Part shown: one piece after another, positions 59,063-64,000 of the stretch
How the letters are laid out: every line of letters begins with the position of its first letter
How positions within the stretch are numbered: position 1 is the first letter of the stretch
Assembly: GCA_014706295.1 (NCBI GenBank)
Contig: JACSVZ010000006.1
Coordinates: 31,595,629 to 31,659,628, forward strand
DNA length: 64,000 nt
Source: Lycocorax pyrrhopterus obiensis
Taxonomy: Eukaryota; Chordata; Aves; Passeriformes; Paradisaeidae
Direction: 5' to 3'
Notes under the pieces: model-generated
Told to the model about the DNA's origin: nothing
Seen by the model: only the letters and a program-made list of their open reading frames with translations
Database searches by the model: none
Translations under genes and position numbers: made by a program

Positions 59063-62000
59063 GTTCTGGATGTGTCCAGACAATGTAATCAAGAAGATCA
59101 CACGTGTTCAGTGCACTGTGCTGGAGTACCATAGTCTGTTCTGGCCAGCACTGGCCAGCTCTGCTGCCCTTTCCCTCACCTTCCTCTGATAAATCCAGCT
59201 CCTCACCTCTCCACTACCTTCTGCTTGTACAGCCTTTAGAACCAAACCAAGGAGTCCATGTGAGACAGCAGTTGAACTTACCCACAAAAACAACAAGTAC
59301 TTTAAAGAGCTAAAAAACAAGGGTGATTAAAGGGCAAAAAGTTAATTTCCACTTTTCTATATGAAGAACAATATTGTGTTCATGGCATTCTCTAAACCAG
59401 TGAAGCATTGCTATGATTCTACAACCCACTGAGATTTTTTACCTTTCATAAGTATTTGATCAGAAAACATACATTCTCCACCCCACACCTACCTTGTTTC
59501 AAGCACTCATTCCTCCTTCCAACTTGTAATTACTGAGAGGTCTTTGTCACACTGTTCTGCTGTGGAGGAAGATATCTTCTCTCTCCTTTAACACAGCATC
59601 TGCAAATCATCAGTTGCTTCATCTCCCCAAGAAAAAGTGTGTCTTCTAGTACATGTCATAATAGGGCTAAGGCTCAGTTTAGAGATTTTTTTCTTAAGAA
59701 TTTTGTTGTGTGTATTGAGCTAAGCTTTAAGGTTCATCGAGTGTACTTTAAAATTTCTTCCTTAGCCCTGGAGAAAAATGCAAAGCTAACAACGCACAGG
59801 GTAATAAGAGATGGAAAATGCCTTCCTTAATGATTAAATATATATTTATACTAGGGTTTATCTCCCTGATTCAGCTGTTTACTTGGTTTAAGCAGCAAGC
59901 CATTTTCCTTGATTCATCTACTTTTTTCTTTTTTTTTTGCTTTCTCCAAGACTTAAGAAATGCATAAATATAATAGCTGTCCAGAGTGAGACACATAAAT
60001 GTCTCTGGTATTTAAACTGCCTCCCACATAGCATAGGATTTTCTTTTCCAACTCAGCTATCTACTTCTTTGTTTCTCAGTTCCCAAAGTGCAAGATGGGC
60101 TTTAGAGGAGAGGGTTACAAGATCCATGTTCCCAGTGTATCCAAATGCCACACATCCAAATTCCATTCTAAAAATCCTTCATTCTAGTCAAAACCAGAAA
60201 ACAACTAGCTTACCAAGGAAGAGCCATAAAAAGGCTCTCACAATGGTAACAAGAACACTTTATTGCTATTAAAGCCATGAATCATCACACAGAAGATTAT
60301 CTATTAACTGGATCATTACTTCATTTGCTATTACCTAAAGTAACAGGATAGGTGTTAGGAATAATGCAACAGAAAAGGCAGCATGATCAAAGAGGACATG
60401 ACATCTATCCAGGGCTTGTCCTTCCTCTTCTACCTCACTGCACAATTTTCCTTGCAATATTGACATCAGGACAATTGACTCCCTGATGGAGTTGTGCCAG
60501 GGTCTCAAATGCTGCTCCTGACAAGCAGATCCTACTCCTTGAAGCATGACAGGAATTGCATATTTTGACAGCAGACCTACCTCCTTTCCTTCTAGAGTAG
60601 GTACTCCCAGTAGCAACGTCCACAGAAAAGTCACCTTAAACCATATTACTTTATCATTTTTTTTTTTTTTTTTGTATCTGCTTTTACTGATCATAGCTTT
60701 ACACTCATTCAAACACAACAGGAACATACAGCACAGCTGGCAAGTTTGAAGAGGCTACAGTAATCAGAAAGGAGTAAAAGAAGAAAGGAAGAAAGAGCTG
60801 GATCTTGTCTAGCCAATGACAAAAAAGGTTTTGTTACATTATTGAGCACTCTCTTTTTCATACCCATTTGGAAAGAGTATTTATCTCCCAAAAGAAAGTT
60901 ATTGTACGTCAGAGTGCTTTCAAATGGAAACACAAGGCATATGACAGAGGGACAAAGGGTCATGTGAGAAGAAAGCTTTCCCAGATTTTTCAACCTGCCT
61001 CTCCTGACAGACTTTGACAAGCAGAAAGGTTCTTAAAAAGAGAATTTACCTTGATTTGGCTGTTTCTCATGTCCATCAACTCCATACATGAAATGAGAAG
61101 ACTCAAGCAAAACTTCCAGGCTCTGGCATCTAGGTCTAGAACAGACCTTGCCTAGAAGGACAAGCAAAGAATCTGGAAATAACAGGCTCTCTACGATCAC
61201 ACAAAATTTCATCTAAGAACAAAACATGCACTCCTCAAGCAATTCTGACAAAACTCAGGTATCCTTTCCTACAATCCGGACACCAAACATTGCTTCCATG
61301 TGGGCTCTGAGTCACTTCTCACAGGAAGGGTATGGTTGTGGAGTTCAGGATCACAGAGCTCCCATGCAATCCTACAGCTCCCCTGTGAAGCTCCATAAAC
61401 ACTATTTTCCTCATTAACAGGGGAAGGCAGCAGGCTTTACACTCACCTGGCAGTGCAGGGTCACAGAGCTGTCTGTGCGTTGACCCAAGCTGGCTGTATC
61501 TGCAGGGGCCAGTAACTCCTCCTACCCTGATGTCCAATCAACACCAGGCTCCACACCCTGCTCTGCATAACCCCGGGGATCCCTTCTGCTTGCTGGTCAA
61601 CAGGTATGTCCAAATCTCAGTTACCCACTGTGTTCTTAATGTCTAAATTCAGAATGCAATTTGTAGAAACCAAACATACACAAAACAATAACAAGCCCTT
61701 CCTCCCTCTGCCTTCTGTAGTACCCACTGCAGACAGTATGTATGCTTCCTTGTTTTTACAGCAGTCTGGGAATAGGTGTCACTATCTTCATTATAAGTTT
61801 TAATTCCACTACACTGAAGTCCACCGTGCACTTCAATGACAACATATTTGCTGGGTTGTGTCCTCCAGCTTAGCTCTGTGTTGTGCAACTACAGGTCACA
61901 ATGCATGCTCATTAAAGGCAGCGCCACATATGCACCTGACATGGTCATGCAAATGCAGGCTAACCTGAACAAAGTCACACAGAAAAGAGGCATTAAACAG

Positions 62001-64000
62001 CTGATGACTCAATGAAAAAAAAGAAAAGAAAAAAGCCCCAACTTATTTTCAAGTGTGGAATTTGATTACACATTGAAACATGTCTTACAATACTGGAAAA
62101 ATACACACATGGCTTCATTAGGCAGTCCTCTAAATCTAGGTTGCCTCTCCTACGCACAGAATAAAATAAGACACAGATTCTCTCTGGACTCATCAGTAGC
62201 ATGTATGTCTGTGAGGAAAGCCTAACAATTTAATTTTTCCCTGACTACTCCCTTGTTTTCTCAAGAGTTTTCCATTTCCTGTTTCTGTGCTGCATGGTAG
62301 AAGTGTACCTTACATTTAGTGATTGCCATTGCTGCAAAAACCATATGGGGAAGAACATAGTGGGGGAAAATGTCTATGCTTTCTCCCTTAAGGGCCACCC
62401 ATCTTTTAGCCCCACTTCTGTGATGTAGTGATCAATTGCATCAATTTATTGGTATTTTTTATGCAGACTTCACTAGATTGGAAGCAGATTATACTTAACT
62501 CAAGCTTCCAGATTCAAAAATGTTTAAATAAAAATGTTCTTCTGCTACTGCCCATACTTTTATCTGCCTTTAATAAAATGCATGACAATAGAACACACCT
62601 GAAAACAAGTCTAGTAATCACTGAAAGGGTGACAGCCAAAAATTGGAAAGGAATTTTTCTTTGAAAAAATCACATTATAGATGACAAAACCCACTGAAAT
62701 AAAAAAAAAACCTGTGACACCAAATGTATTTCATTTTCTTTTGCTCTCAGTATACCTGTAAGCATGCAACAGGCATCCAACAAAGAAGTAAGAAAATCCG
62801 TAACTGTGCCAAGGATTTCGTAAGTCATTTAAATTACAAACCTGTTTCCACTGTTTCTTTGATTTACTTCTCAAAAATTTTTAAATATCAAAAGATTGGG
62901 CAGTCCCTACAGTAAGATAGCTCAGCACTACAAGGTGAACTTTCTTACTGATTCTTGAGGCTTTAGTAGCACTGACAAAAAATTTACTACCAGTGCATAA
63001 GACAAATGCACAGTGAAAAAAACCTGACACTTGTTTTACTTGGACACCACAGAGCTATATCAAATTAAGATAAATTAATAAATAATAGAAAAATCTCAGC
63101 CCATAGGCCTTAGTGGATGTTGTTATTCTTAGAAAGAATATACATGGAAAAAAGAGTACCTTCAACATATTATGCAACTTACAAATTATTTCAGCAGGCT
63201 AATCAATAAGACAAAAAAAGACCATGATTTTACTAACTATGGATCTTCTCTCTATAGTGACAGCTCAGGTAATTATAACATATTATATTTTTTTGTTCAT
63301 TTTCTCATCTGAGAGACTTTTCTACAGGCAAACAAAACTCATCATAAAGCACATGATGATCCCAAGAAATACCACTAGACCAGGGCCTAAATGTCTGGAA
63401 AGAATCAAAGCAAGAGATAAAAATAAATCCTCTTGTATGCTAGGAGAGCCTGTTCTTCATAAGTAACAATCCGCATGTCAGGCACAATGACAGATATATT
63501 TCTGTATGATAGGTCAACCTGGCAATCCATTTTCTCATATAAGGAAAAACCTACAGCACCTGAAAAATGACAGATAAAAATAGAAGGGATAGTTAATAGT
63601 GAAAGTAGCTCATGGAGACTATATACAAAGATACATGTATACGTCATGAAAGACTTTAAAATTGTGATTCAAAAAAATAACCTTTCGTAAACTTCTCTCA
63701 GAAAATAAAAAAAGGAAAAAAAAATCCACACAAATCTCCAAACATGTGCTGGCAGGTTTTGTACCATTTTTTTTGTTTATTTTACTTTATTCAGCAGACA
63801 GCTTTTTGCTGCTTTGTATTTTGGGTAATTTCCTCCAGATATGTTAAAATGAATATGTACTCTAATTGAACAAAACCAGTCAATAATGCTATATAAATTT
63901 TGCCAAGAAAAAATAGTATTGTGATCAAATTATTCCACATCATTTGAAAAGTAAAAAACTTGGGAGTTGGCTTTTAGATTACTTCTTCTCCCATAAAATC
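59063..64000. other. Intergenic, no feature recognised
   Basis: The last 4.9 kb show AT-rich sequence with homopolymer runs (T run 60,658-60,674; A runs near 62,013-62,030 and 62,701-62,710). Small domain-less frames occur on both strands. There is no melatonin-receptor exon, the neighbour expected from mammalian gene order, and no RNA gene. Confidence 0.65.

Noticed and set aside
58872..59132. 86-codon minus-strand frame with apparent membrane segments (FFLCLGFFVVVFCLFF)
   Set aside because: It is the translation of the A/C-rich low-complexity tract, which yields Phe/Leu/Val-rich nonsense on the minus strand.
60335..60727. 130-codon minus-strand frame
   Set aside because: It contains a Lys run from a T tract, no domain and no coding signature.
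44611..64000. MTNR1A first exon
   Set aside because: I looked for melatonin-receptor transmembrane motifs in the reading frames on both strands and found none.
1..64000. CRISPR arrays, operons, ribosome-binding sites, tRNA or rRNA genes
   Set aside because: This is vertebrate DNA with spliced genes; no spaced direct-repeat array or RNA-gene signature was recognised.

Overview
The window is vertebrate nuclear DNA, most likely from a bird. It has small exons in AT-rich introns with GT-AG splice sites, few interspersed repeats, CR1-type LINE fragments as the main recognisable repeat, and one solo LTR of an endogenous retrovirus. No Alu, L1 or tRNA-derived SINE was recognised. The species cannot be named from this alone; another sauropsid is possible but less likely.

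Positions 2,615-43,519 on the + strand hold the 3' two thirds of one gene, the giant protocadherin FAT1 (FAT atypical cadherin 1). I assembled 21 constitutive coding exons whose phases join without a frameshift or stop. They encode roughly 3,190 residues up to the C-terminal PDZ ligand HTEV. The fourth is a 4,068-nt exon, which corresponds to exon 10 of the 27-exon mammalian gene, so the window carries exons 7-27 and begins in intron 6. In order they encode the second part of the cadherin-repeat stalk (exons 7-19), EGF1 (20), laminin G (21-22), EGF2-EGF5 (22-25), the transmembrane helix (25) and the cytoplasmic tail with proline-rich Ena/VASP-type motifs (25-27). A 60-nt in-frame cassette exon at 39,096-39,155 would add 20 residues to the tail. 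The 3' UTR runs to about 44,610 and has several AATAAA signals.

Introns are mostly unremarkable AT-rich sequence with poly-T/poly-A and A/C-rich tracts. Intron 17 holds a CR1 fragment. Intron 26 is the most interesting: it holds the cassette exon, a perfect 15-bp AT hairpin just after exon 26, and a weak 21-nt microexon candidate.

From 44.6 to 64.0 kb no gene is recognisable. This flank contains a CR1 fragment at 46.5 kb, a layered repeat complex at 47.4-49.2 kb and a CR1 3' end at 55.1-55.3 kb. In the complex, a CR1 reverse-transcriptase region has its 5' half inverted, carries an AT-rich expansion, and is split by a 646-bp solo LTR flanked by a CCCAG duplication. In mammals the next gene beyond the FAT1 3' end is MTNR1A; no melatonin-receptor exon is seen here, so it would have to lie beyond 64 kb.

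I did not find a new biological system. The best leads are the FAT1 tail cassette and the nested CR1/LTR structure.
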